DNA of 64,000 nt, from positions 1-64,000 of the forward strand of contig VSOZ01000018.1 of NCBI GenBank assembly GCA_009775095.1, in the 5' to 3' direction. The stretch is from Muribaculum sp. GTDB lineage: Bacteria > Bacteroidota > Bacteroidia > Bacteroidales > Muribaculaceae. Positions 15,820-24,476 of the stretch are shown in pieces; the stretch's first letter is position 1; every line of letters starts with the position of its first letter. Under the pieces are notes generated by a model. The model saw only the letters and a list, made by a program, of their open reading frames with translations, searched no databases and was not told the DNA's origin. Position numbers and translations under genes: made by a program.

Positions 15820-17166
15820 ATGATAGAAACTTTTATCAAAGGACTATTATCCGACATATTTCAATTGCTTAACGGCATTATGGTATGTTTTTCCACCAAT
15901 CTGTCGTGGGAAGTAGCCCTTACGACATTCTGGTTTCTATTTGTCATCGAGTTTCCTCGCTATTACATGCTTGACATAGCAGTGGCGTTTCAGCAGATAT
16001 TCACATGGAAAAGCCGTCGCAAACGCGCCACCCTCGCCACCCGCATGCTCTACATAGAGAATCCGCTTGTATCTATAATCGTACCGGGCAAAAACGAAGG
16101 ACGACATATATATGACCTTGTCAAGTCGCTGCGCGAACAGACCTACCGTAACTACGAGATAATAATAGTCGACGACGGATCCGACGACATGACTCCGCTA
16201 ATATGCGAGGACCTGAAGCGTGCCGGTTATATCAGCAAGTTCTTCCGCATGCGTCTCGGAGGAGGCAAAGCGAGCGCTGCCAATTTCGCGGCCCTTCACG
16301 CTTCGGGAAAATACATCATCCACCTTGATGCCGACAGTTCGCTTGACCGCGATGCCATCGAAAAGATACTCATACCCTTCTACTTCGACCGCAAGATAAA
16401 GGGCGTGGGCGGTTGCATAAAGGTACGCAACGCCCATAAGACACTCTGCTCCTCCGTACAGGCATTGGAGTACCTCAAGACCATAATGGTAGGCCGCATG
16501 GGCACCAACATGCTCGGCATATACCACATCATATCGGGCGCGTTCGGAGCATTCGAGGCTGAGGCCATACGTCAGGTAGGTTGCTGGGACATAGGGCCGG
16601 GGCTTGACGGCGACATAACCCAGAAGCTGCGCAAGGCCGGCTACAAGGTGTGGTTTGCCAACGACGCCGTGTGCATGACCGACGTACCCACATCATGGGC
16701 CAAGCTCTTCAAGCAGCGTATGCGTTGGTCCAAGTCGCTTGTACGCTTCCGCATACGCAAGCACAAGGACATACTCTGGAGCGACCGCAACTTCTCGTTT
16801 CTCAACATGTTTTCCAACATGGAGAATATCGTCTATGACTTCGCATTCAACTACGTATGGTTCTTCTACATAATCATGCTGTTTTTCATGAATGTCGACC
16901 GCCTGTGGGAGATTATAGTTATCGGCTATCTGATACGCATAGCGTTTGCATTGGTGGCTTTTGGCGTTATAATGCTTCTTACCGAGCGTCCGAGAGATGA
17001 ATTCAAACTATTTCCATATGTATTTATATTAACTTTTTATCACGGCTATTTTCTGCGCGTAGCCCGGCTTATAGCCCATACAGCCGAGCTGTTTTTCTTC
17101 TCCTCTTATCGGGATTCATGGAACCCCAAGAAGACATCTTCTATTGCACGAGCCGAAGGAATATAA
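15820..17166 (+). CDS. Processive family 2 glycan synthase (BcsA/Alg8-like)
   Basis: The 448-residue membrane glycosyltransferase has one or two N-terminal membrane segments (about 30-55), a cytosolic GT-A domain and two to three C-terminal segments (YVWFFYIIMLFFMN, IVIGYLIRIAFALVAFGVIMLL). Catalytic motifs are VDDGSDD (about 117-123), DAD (170-172), GPGLDGD and QRMRW. This is the D, DxD, D, Q(Q/R)xRW set of processive beta-glycan synthases such as cellulose, chitin, alginate and poly-GlcNAc synthases. No PilZ domain is attached. It should polymerise a sugar nucleotide and move the chain across the inner membrane into the HlyD/TolC-like conduit encoded just upstream. The sugar is not readable, but the dehydrogenase downstream suggests a uronic acid. 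Confidence 0.85.
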   Translation: MIETFIKGLLSDIFQLLNGIMVCFSTNLSWEVALTTFWFLFVIEFPRYYMLDIAVAFQQIFTWKSRRKRATLATRMLYIENPLVSIIVPGKNEGRHIYDLVKSLREQTYRNYEIIIVDDGSDDMTPLICEDLKRAGYISKFFRMRLGGGKASAANFAALHASGKYIIHLDADSSLDRDAIEKILIPFYFDRKIKGVGGCIKVRNAHKTLCSSVQALEYLKTIMVGRMGTNMLGIYHIISGAFGAFEAEAIRQVGCWDIGPGLDGDITQKLRKAGYKVWFANDAVCMTDVPTSWAKLFKQRMRWSKSLVRFRIRKHKDILWSDRNFSFLNMFSNMENIVYDFAFNYVWFFYIIMLFFMNVDRLWEIIVIGYLIRIAFALVAFGVIMLLTERPRDEFKLFPYVFILTFYHGYFLRVARLIAHTAELFFFSSYRDSWNPKKTSSIARAEGI

Positions 17167-17194
17167 CCATAAAACACTGTATATATGACAATTA

Positions 17195-17203
17195 CCCCCC
17201 CCC
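17195..17203 (+). repeat. Homopolymeric C9 tract before the sugar dehydrogenase
   Basis: Nine consecutive C residues lie between an ATG at 17185 and a second in-frame ATG at 17212. Such tracts are prone to slipped-strand errors. If 17185 is used, a length change would shift the reading frame; if 17212 is used, it would only change the leader. Confidence 0.8.
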
Positions 17204-17211
17204 ATTTAATC

Positions 17212-18498
17212 ATGAAACATAGTCTCGAGGATATAAACATAGGCGTTATAGGATTAGGATATGTCGGGCTACCGCTGGCCTGCCTGTTTGCACGCAAGTA
17301 TCCCGTGACGGGTACTGACATAAACCGGACCCGTGTGGCTGAGATCGGTAGCGGCATAGACAGTACCGGAGAGCTGAGCGACGTCGAACTCGCCCAAGTG
17401 CTCGGCAATGGACTTACCGTGACCGCCGACATAAAAGACATGGCCGGCTGCAACGTGTACATAGTCACCGTGCCCACCCCGGTCGACACCGACAACATGC
17501 CCGACCTCAGCCCGCTGCGCGATGCTTCGCGCCATGTGGCATCAGTGCTTCGTCACGGCGATATCGTCATATACGAGTCCACCGTATACCCCGGAGCTAC
17601 CGAGGAGGAGTGTGTGCCGCTGCTTGAGGAGGGTTCGGGGCTGAAGTATAACCGCGACTTCTTTGTAGGATACTCGCCCGAGCGCGTAAATCCCGGCGAC
17701 AGAGAGCACCGTATCGAGAGCATCAGCAAAATCACTTCAGGATCAACCGCCGAGGCCGCCGAATTCGTCGACCGGCTGTATGCGTCGGTACTCAAGGCTC
17801 CGACTTACCGAGCCTCGTCAATAAAGACCGCCGAAGCAGCCAAAGTGCTCGAAAATACTCAGCGCGACATCAACATAGCGTTCATCAATGAAGCCGCCAT
17901 GGTGTTTAACTCGCTCGGCGTCGACACCGCCGAAGTGATAAGGGCCGCGTCGACAAAATGGAACTTCGTACATGTAAAACCCGGACTTGTCGGTGGCCAC
18001 TGCATAGGAGTAGACCCGTATTACCTTATATACAAGGCACGCCAAAGCGGATCCGAGCCGCGGCTCATGTCGGAGGCACGGCGGGTCAACAACTACATAG
18101 GCGAGTACGTGGCCGGCCGCGTGCGTCATCTTATGAAAAAGAAAGGCATACAGATAAAAGACTCCAAGATACTGCTGCTTGGCTTCGCATTCAAGGAGAA
18201 CTGCACCGATGTGCGCAATACGAAGGTCACCGACCTCTACAACGCTCTGTCCGATTTCACACATGACATTGACATTTACGACCCCCACGTCGATCCCAAG
18301 CGCGCAAAAGCCATAACGGGAATGACCGTGCTCAACGAGCTTCCGCCGGTTGAAAAAAGACAATATGACGCAATCATATACTGTGTGGATCATAAGGAAT
18401 TTGCGCGGCTTGACATAAGGCACATGTTGCGCCACAACGCGGTTGTATACGACGTCAAAAGCGCCCTTGACAAAGCGCTTGTCGATGAACGGCTGTAA
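17212..18498 (+). CDS. UDP-sugar 6-dehydrogenase (UDP-GalNAc/GlcNAc or UDP-Glc type)
   Basis: This 428-residue enzyme oxidises C6 of a nucleotide sugar with NAD to give a uronic acid. The N-terminal Rossmann motif is GVIGLGYVGLPLA. The central VPTPVD and YSPERVNPGD are shared by the WbpO/TviB/VipA group (UDP-N-acetyl-D-galactosaminuronate makers). The catalytic Cys is in GGHCIGVDPYYL, and the C-terminal domain carries LLGFAFKENCTDVRNT. The start at 17212 (MKHSLEDINIG) is preferred over 17185, because the extra residues, encoded by the C9 tract, are not family-like. It is the last gene of the operon and would supply the activated acidic sugar to the GT2 synthase, like AlgD in alginate synthesis. 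Which hexose it uses is not certain. Confidence 0.85.
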   Translation: MKHSLEDINIGVIGLGYVGLPLACLFARKYPVTGTDINRTRVAEIGSGIDSTGELSDVELAQVLGNGLTVTADIKDMAGCNVYIVTVPTPVDTDNMPDLSPLRDASRHVASVLRHGDIVIYESTVYPGATEEECVPLLEEGSGLKYNRDFFVGYSPERVNPGDREHRIESISKITSGSTAEAAEFVDRLYASVLKAPTYRASSIKTAEAAKVLENTQRDINIAFINEAAMVFNSLGVDTAEVIRAASTKWNFVHVKPGLVGGHCIGVDPYYLIYKARQSGSEPRLMSEARRVNNYIGEYVAGRVRHLMKKKGIQIKDSKILLLGFAFKENCTDVRNTKVTDLYNALSDFTHDIDIYDPHVDPKRAKAITGMTVLNELPPVEKRQYDAIIYCVDHKEFARLDIRHMLRHNAVVYDVKSALDKALVDERL

Positions 18499-18570
18499 CA
18501 ACCGACTGCAATAAAAAACAATAACCGGCCATAACGACTTACAATTTAACTGATTAGTCGACTGGAAAAT

Positions 18571-18601
18571 TTGTTTTTAGTAAAATAATTTCTTATATTT
18601 G
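18571..18601 (+). promoter_or_regulatory. Promoter of the large lipoprotein gene
   Basis: TTG at 18571-18573 and TATATTTG at 18594-18601, spaced 20 nt. The ATG follows 63 nt later. This separates the lipoprotein gene from the glycan operon. Confidence 0.75.
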
Positions 18602-18664
18602 CACAATTCATTATCGCAATAAACAATTACATCATAATCACCAATCAAAGAACATTAAGTTACT

Positions 18665-21178
18665 ATGAGTAAGAAAACTTTGTTTGATTTGCGTACATCA
18701 CGCAAATACACCTTAAGAATCGGCTTCGTCGCTATGGCTCTTGTCGCTATGACAGGCTGTTCGGATGACGGAGTAGACCAAGAGAATCCCGACGGACCCA
18801 ACGTGCCGGCCATCGAGGCATCCAACGGTGTAAATGGCAATATCGTGACCGATCCGACCGCACTCGGCGCTTTAATCAACAACTATCTTGCCGACACACA
18901 GAACGGCAAAAGCGGACGTGCACCCGAGACTCGCGGCTTTGAGATGCCGGAGCCCAAGCCCGTTCCCGCTGACGCCAAGGAGTTTGATCAAAACATGAAC
19001 GGCGGCAGCTACAAGTTGGACAAAGCCGGCGAATATTGGCTTAACATGAATAATCAGTCGGAATTGTACATAACCGGCAAGGGCATAAAAATAGCTGTCT
19101 CGACATCCAACGGCAAGCCGAACAAGATTTACATTCAGGAAGGCAGCGAGGTCACCATCAATAACGATTATGGGATAAAGGGCGTTGAGATATTTGCTTA
19201 CGCTCCCGTGACTTACACAAAGCCTGACGAACTTAAACTTATCGAGGATGCCGCACTGAATCTTAACTACGGTATCGACAACTCGAAGCTTGTCGTAACA
19301 CTTGACAACAACACCGCCCTTAATGTAGACGGTGATGTCAAGGCAAAGTCAATCACTCTTATGAACGGTGACTTTGCGGCCAATTCGCTTACCGTAGTTG
19401 ACGCCGAGATAGTAAACAACTTCACTATCAATGTAGCTCAATACATTAAAGTGACCGGCACAAAACTAAGCATCAACTCAAGCGGTTCGATAGCAGCCAA
19501 GTGCCTTGAAGTGCCCATCGGACTTCTTGATGTCCAGAACTGTGGCGAGATGTTCATTGACAACTATATCTTTGCTAAAGACATGAATGTTCTGGCCGGA
19601 GGAGCTGCAATAAACATGCAGGCTCAGTCGCTCGTAGACATCACCGGTACTCTTTACATGCCCAATAAGAAAACCGGCTTCATATTTGCAGGTAAAGAAT
19701 CAAGCAAAGTAAAAGCCAGCACTTTCAAGGCTCAGGCTCAACCCAATAACAACCTTAATCCTCCGGTAACCACAATTGACGACCTCCCCGGATTGTTTAA
19801 CGGAAACGTAGGTCTTAAATTCACCAACGTGGTTGACAACGGTGGTAACGAGGTGCCTTTCGGCAAGGATGTTACTTTCACACAAGGTGGCACGACCATT
19901 CTTGAGGGCGAGGAGGACATATACATCCCTGCTGACAAAGACGGATGCCGTCCCTCCGACGGAAAGCCCGACAAAAAGGATGAAGATCCGGAACCAGTTG
20001 AGGTTATCGGTGCAACAGACACCCACACCCACCCCATCTCGGCAACATGTGTTGACCTCGTCGGCAATCAGGCATTCGTTTCATGGCACAAGCGCGGTAT
20101 AGGACAAGGCAGCGGCACCAACCATGAGCACGACGGCATACCCTATTGGGGATGCATCGAAGTTATCGAAATGACCCCTGCCGACACCCTCGCCATTACA
20201 TCATATATGGAGCTGAAGCCTGAAATGGCCGGTGGCGCGTATGACTTCAACCATGTCATATATGACGCCAAGACCAACTCGTTGCTCACTATGGGTGACA
20301 ATGATGATAAAGGCGCTATCATCGGCAAAATTCAGCTCGACGCTACCCGCAACTTCGGCAAGTTCACCGACGAATGGGCCGGCGACATGCTCGTGCGCGC
20401 ACTTCTGCAGCCTAAAGGTGACAACGCAAAGGCACAAGGCATATCGGGCAACAGCGTGGTTATACGCGAAAATGCCGGTAAACGCACTCTCTATATGACT
20501 ACCGCAGGCGGCTACCAGACTATGGAATACAATACCGACTCTATCCTGATAATCCCCACCGACACCAAGAATTACAAAGTACCCCATGTTGGTGATTACT
20601 CGCTGACAAATGGTTCGGCCAAGCATATAGCCATCAACGACCGCTACGCTGTAACGATCGAGTATACCCAACGTCCGGGCGACCAGAATGTGGAGTACGA
20701 CGAAGATGACTTCACCACAACGCTACCAGCGAAAATAACAGTATGGCCTATCGATAAATTCCCGACAGAAGAGGAAACATATTGGGATGTACCCGCATTC
20801 TCTCCCGTATACGGAAAGAACGTGATTGCCATCGACGGCGACCGCATCTACTCTTGTCAGGGTCACAACGGTGTTGCCGTATATAACCTTGCCGGCAGCC
20901 CAATAGGCCGTTGGAACATACCCCAGTCCAAGAAGGGCGCAGCCGCCAACGGTCTGTGCATTAAGGGTGGCAACCTCTACGTGGCAGCAGGTGCGGCAGG
21001 TGTATATGTGCTTGACAAAAACACCCTCGAAGTAAAGAAAAATGCCGAAGGTCTTGACTTGAAGTACACTAAGCAGGGCAATGCATCGGCCAACTACGTC
21101 AAGGTAGCCGACGACGGCACTGTATACGTGGCATACGGTCGTGCAGGTGTTAAGGCTCTCCGCTTTATCGGCATGTAA
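18665..21178 (+). CDS. Large surface lipoprotein with beta-solenoid-like and propeller-like halves
   Basis: The 837-residue lipoprotein has a lipobox ending AMTGC followed by SDDG; the acidic residues resemble the Bacteroidetes lipoprotein export signal that routes proteins to the cell surface. After a Pro/Lys-rich stretch (about 80-105), residues about 110-410 contain short repetitive strand segments (KLVVTLDNNTALNVDGDVKA, SITLMNGDFAANSLTV) typical of a beta-helix. A DKKDEDPEP linker follows. The C-terminal half (about 445-837) has recurring blade-like segments (NVIAIDGDRIYSCQGHNGVA, GVYVLDKNTLEV, GTVYVAYGRAGVKALRF) that suggest a beta-propeller. No catalytic motif is visible. It has its own promoter and terminator between the glycan operon and a sensor kinase. 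I do not recognise the family; binding or adhesion is a guess. Confidence 0.7.
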   Translation: MSKKTLFDLRTSRKYTLRIGFVAMALVAMTGCSDDGVDQENPDGPNVPAIEASNGVNGNIVTDPTALGALINNYLADTQNGKSGRAPETRGFEMPEPKPVPADAKEFDQNMNGGSYKLDKAGEYWLNMNNQSELYITGKGIKIAVSTSNGKPNKIYIQEGSEVTINNDYGIKGVEIFAYAPVTYTKPDELKLIEDAALNLNYGIDNSKLVVTLDNNTALNVDGDVKAKSITLMNGDFAANSLTVVDAEIVNNFTINVAQYIKVTGTKLSINSSGSIAAKCLEVPIGLLDVQNCGEMFIDNYIFAKDMNVLAGGAAINMQAQSLVDITGTLYMPNKKTGFIFAGKESSKVKASTFKAQAQPNNNLNPPVTTIDDLPGLFNGNVGLKFTNVVDNGGNEVPFGKDVTFTQGGTTILEGEEDIYIPADKDGCRPSDGKPDKKDEDPEPVEVIGATDTHTHPISATCVDLVGNQAFVSWHKRGIGQGSGTNHEHDGIPYWGCIEVIEMTPADTLAITSYMELKPEMAGGAYDFNHVIYDAKTNSLLTMGDNDDKGAIIGKIQLDATRNFGKFTDEWAGDMLVRALLQPKGDNAKAQGISGNSVVIRENAGKRTLYMTTAGGYQTMEYNTDSILIIPTDTKNYKVPHVGDYSLTNGSAKHIAINDRYAVTIEYTQRPGDQNVEYDEDDFTTTLPAKITVWPIDKFPTEEETYWDVPAFSPVYGKNVIAIDGDRIYSCQGHNGVAVYNLAGSPIGRWNIPQSKKGAAANGLCIKGGNLYVAAGAAGVYVLDKNTLEVKKNAEGLDLKYTKQGNASANYVKVADDGTVYVAYGRAGVKALRFIGM

Positions 21179-21201
21179 TCGAGACCTCGATTAAACACTA
21201 T

Positions 21202-21247
21202 AACCGGTCGGAAGTCGCTACGATTTTCGACCGGTTGCATTTTAACA
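21202..21247 (+). terminator. Terminator of the large lipoprotein gene
   Basis: AACCGGTCG (21202-21210) and CGACCGGTT (21228-21236) form a 9-bp stem followed by GCATTTT. Confidence 0.75.
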
Positions 21248-21276
21248 CTTCTTTTTCGCGTTTTGAGCCGATAATA

Positions 21277-21308
21277 TTGTATTATTAAATATAATTTCAT
21301 TATTTTTG
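21277..21308 (+). promoter_or_regulatory. Promoter of the hybrid sensor kinase
   Basis: TTG at 21277-21279 and TATTTTTG at 21301-21308, spaced 21 nt. The implied transcription start near 21314 supports the ATG at 21359 over an upstream TTG at 21317. Confidence 0.65.
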
Positions 21309-21358
21309 ACGAGAAATTGCCTATTTATGGATTATTTGCATTGATAACCTTCTTTTTC

Positions 21359-24300
21359 ATGAACAAATATAGTAGCATTTTGCGTGCAACCGCATTGATT
21401 TTAGCATTAATACTTATCGGTACAACATCTGCCGCGTCGGCCGCCAATGCCGATATCGGCCAGAAAAACATACTCGTGCTGAACTCATATAACGACGGTG
21501 CCGCATGGAATAACGAGCTGACTTCGCTGATACTCAACACCGGTGCCCACTCATCGGACTTTACTGTCAGTGTAGTGAATCTGAACTTCACATACATCAC
21601 CAACGACACAATCTATGAGCGGACACTAAACGGAGTGCTTAACCGCTTTGCAAAAGCCCCTGACGGCATGGTAATACTTGGCGAACCGGGCTTTACTTTC
21701 ATGGAAAAACTTACTGCAAAATGGGGCAATGTTCCTACGATATTCATCGGAAACACCGACCGTATAGCTCCGGAAAAATATTATTACACCGGAGCAACGA
21801 TTGAAGACGACGGCACACAAGATGATTTGGTGCCATTGTCGGAGCTGCGCGACCTCTACGACTTCACATTCATCGAGTCGCCGATCATGTACAAAGAGAC
21901 CATTGACCTTATGGTACGCATGAACCCGGGGCTTGGCAAAATCGTATTTGCAGCCGACGAGCTCTCTATCAACCGCTACCTCAACACCAGCATACGCTCC
22001 TACATAGCCGCTACATATCCGGAAATCGATTATGACTGGCTTGTAGGCAACGCGGAGAACAACGGCAAGCTGCTAAACTATCTTACAGGAGGTGAAAATG
22101 GCACTGCCCTGCTCTTCTCGTCTTGGTTTTACACTAAAGAAAATGTCAACGGCTATCCGTCGCTCGTAACCGGCGACTATATAATGGTAAAACAAGCCAA
22201 ACAGCCTATATATGCATTGCGTGAAGCATATCTTGACAAGGGTATATTGGGTGGATATTACCCCGATAAAGAAAAACTTCATAACATTACGGTGCGTTAC
22301 CTTAAAGAGATGGTAGCCGGAATGTCGATGTCGCAACTGCCGTTTTTCTATCCCGAATATCCCGAAGACTTCCATTATGTGGTAAACTATCCGCAGATGA
22401 AACTGTGCGGATACTCCGAAAGCAACTGCCCTGACGACACAGTTTATATCGACCGACCGGAGTCGGCATGGAAAGAACTGTTCTGGTATCTGCTTGTCGG
22501 CGCTCTCGTCATCGCGCTTGTAGTTATACTTCTTCTTACCAAGAATATAAAGACTTCGACAAAGCTAAACGCATATCGTGACCATGACGTACTCGTGCGC
22601 AATATGCCCATAGCTTACGGACATGCCATCGTACATACCGGAGCCAACAAAAAGCTAATGGCCATCGAGTTAAAGTCCGACAACCAATCGTTTGAGCAGA
22701 TAGCTGCCGACCCAAACACATTCCTCAACATGGACTACGTCAAGCAGCTTGTGGAGACCGGTATGGAGAATGGCCACTCCGTGACATTCACCCACTACTT
22801 CAAAGATAACGACACATACTATAACTTCCTGATAACTCAAGGCGTACAACCCGGCACCATAGAGATATTCGGCATAGACAGCACAAAACAGAATAAGGCT
22901 GAGAACGAACTGCGTGAATCGCGCAAACAACTCCAGATGACACTCAGCGTGGCACGTATCATACCATGGCAGTGGGATCTTGAGACACAACGCATTTTCT
23001 GCGACTCGGGTGGAGTATTCAGTCACATGAACTTCCAAAGTTCTTTCGACGAGAAACGCGGACAGAACATCGTGGACTCCAACGAGATATTCCAGCGCAT
23101 ACACAAGGAGGACCTGCCTCGTATAAGGAAAGCCTACCAAAATCTGGTCAACCGATCGGTAAACTACATAAAAGAAGAGTTCAGGGTCGTCACTCTCGTA
23201 AACGGTGAAGAGCAGATTGACTGGCTTGAAGTAAACGCCACTGTTGACAATGTCGACACCAATGATCGCCCGACTGCGCTTACCGGCTCGCTGTTGCTGA
23301 TTACCGAACGTAAAAAACAAGAACAGACTCTCATTCAGGCCAAGGAACATGCACGTGAGTCTGACAGGCTCAAATCGGCGTTCCTCGCCAACATGAGCCA
23401 TGAGATACGTACACCGCTTAACGCCATAGTAGGCTTCTCCAACCTGCTTGCTACCACAAATGAACCGGAGAAAAAAGAAAAATTCATCAGCATCATCGAG
23501 AACAACAACCAACTGCTGTTGCAACTCATAAGCGATATTCTCGACCTCGCCAAAGTAGAGGCCAACACGCTGGAGTTCATATACCAGCCCACCGACCTCA
23601 ACGAGCTGATACGCAATATGGAAAACACGGTAAGGCTGCGTCTGAAGCCCGGAGTGGTGCTAAACTTCACTCTCGGTGCCGCCGAGTGCGTGATAGAAGC
23701 CGAGCGCAACCGTCTGTCGCAGGTGCTGATCAATATGCTTACAAATGCATGCAAGTTTACCGAAAAGGGAAGCATAACCTTCGGCTACGAGCTGCGCGGC
23801 AAGGACATATATTTCTTTGTACGCGACACCGGCATAGGCATCGACCGAGAAAAGCAGTCGAGCGTATTTCAGCGCTTCACCAAGCTCAATGATTTTGTAC
23901 AAGGCACAGGACTCGGTCTGTCTATATGCCAGAGCATTATAGAGAAAATGGGCGGCACAATAGGCGTCGAGTCGCCCGGACTGGGACTCGGATCGACATT
24001 CTGGTTCACCATACCGTTTAAAGAAGTCAAGAGTTCCGATATAAAAGCCACACCCGCCATATCGCAGCCCAAAGAGACAATCAAGAAAGACAAACTCACA
24101 CTACTTGTGGCCGAGGACAATGAGAGCAACTACCTGCTCTTTGACACCATACTATCCAATGACTACAATCTTATCCATGCATGGGACGGTGTGGAAGCGG
24201 TGGAACTCTTCAAGCTCCACCAGCCAAACATAATAATAATGGACATCAACATGCCCAACATGGACGGCTACGAGGCCACACGCGAGATACGAAAAATATC

Positions 24301-24463
24301 AAAGACCGTGCCTATCATTGCTGTAACAGCCTACGCTTTCGCGTCAGACAAAGACCGCATAATGGAGAACGGTTTCAACGGATATGTATCAAAACCGGTC
24401 AACGCCAACAAGCTGAAATCGGAACTTAAATCGACGGTCGACTCGTCGTTTATAATCCTATAA
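21359..24463 (+). CDS. Hybrid sensor histidine kinase with periplasmic-binding-like sensor
   Basis: The 1034-residue protein starts with a signal/anchor segment. A periplasmic domain (about 30-370: NILVLNSYNDGAAWN, GMVILGEPGF, VPTIFIGNTDRI) resembles ABC-transporter substrate-binding sensors. A membrane helix (LFWYLLVGALVIALVVILLL) leads to PAS-like regions (about 420-660). The kinase core has HisKA (SHEIRTPLNAIVGF, phospho-His) and HATPase_c (NACKFT, RDTGIGID, GTGLGLSICQ). A C-terminal receiver carries phospho-acceptor Asp in IIIMDINMPNMDGYE and Lys in VSKPV. There is no DNA-binding output domain, so the phosphate must pass to a separate protein. The next gene starts 14 nt downstream, suggesting co-transcription with the CDP-ribitol and LicD genes. 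Ligand unknown. Confidence 0.9.
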   Translation: MNKYSSILRATALILALILIGTTSAASAANADIGQKNILVLNSYNDGAAWNNELTSLILNTGAHSSDFTVSVVNLNFTYITNDTIYERTLNGVLNRFAKAPDGMVILGEPGFTFMEKLTAKWGNVPTIFIGNTDRIAPEKYYYTGATIEDDGTQDDLVPLSELRDLYDFTFIESPIMYKETIDLMVRMNPGLGKIVFAADELSINRYLNTSIRSYIAATYPEIDYDWLVGNAENNGKLLNYLTGGENGTALLFSSWFYTKENVNGYPSLVTGDYIMVKQAKQPIYALREAYLDKGILGGYYPDKEKLHNITVRYLKEMVAGMSMSQLPFFYPEYPEDFHYVVNYPQMKLCGYSESNCPDDTVYIDRPESAWKELFWYLLVGALVIALVVILLLTKNIKTSTKLNAYRDHDVLVRNMPIAYGHAIVHTGANKKLMAIELKSDNQSFEQIAADPNTFLNMDYVKQLVETGMENGHSVTFTHYFKDNDTYYNFLITQGVQPGTIEIFGIDSTKQNKAENELRESRKQLQMTLSVARIIPWQWDLETQRIFCDSGGVFSHMNFQSSFDEKRGQNIVDSNEIFQRIHKEDLPRIRKAYQNLVNRSVNYIKEEFRVVTLVNGEEQIDWLEVNATVDNVDTNDRPTALTGSLLLITERKKQEQTLIQAKEHARESDRLKSAFLANMSHEIRTPLNAIVGFSNLLATTNEPEKKEKFISIIENNNQLLLQLISDILDLAKVEANTLEFIYQPTDLNELIRNMENTVRLRLKPGVVLNFTLGAAECVIEAERNRLSQVLINMLTNACKFTEKGSITFGYELRGKDIYFFVRDTGIGIDREKQSSVFQRFTKLNDFVQGTGLGLSICQSIIEKMGGTIGVESPGLGLGSTFWFTIPFKEVKSSDIKATPAISQPKETIKKDKLTLLVAEDNESNYLLFDTILSNDYNLIHAWDGVEAVELFKLHQPNIIIMDINMPNMDGYEATREIRKISKTVPIIAVTAYAFASDKDRIMENGFNGYVSKPVNANKLKSELKSTVDSSFIIL

Positions 24464-24476
24464 TCATAATAATTTA

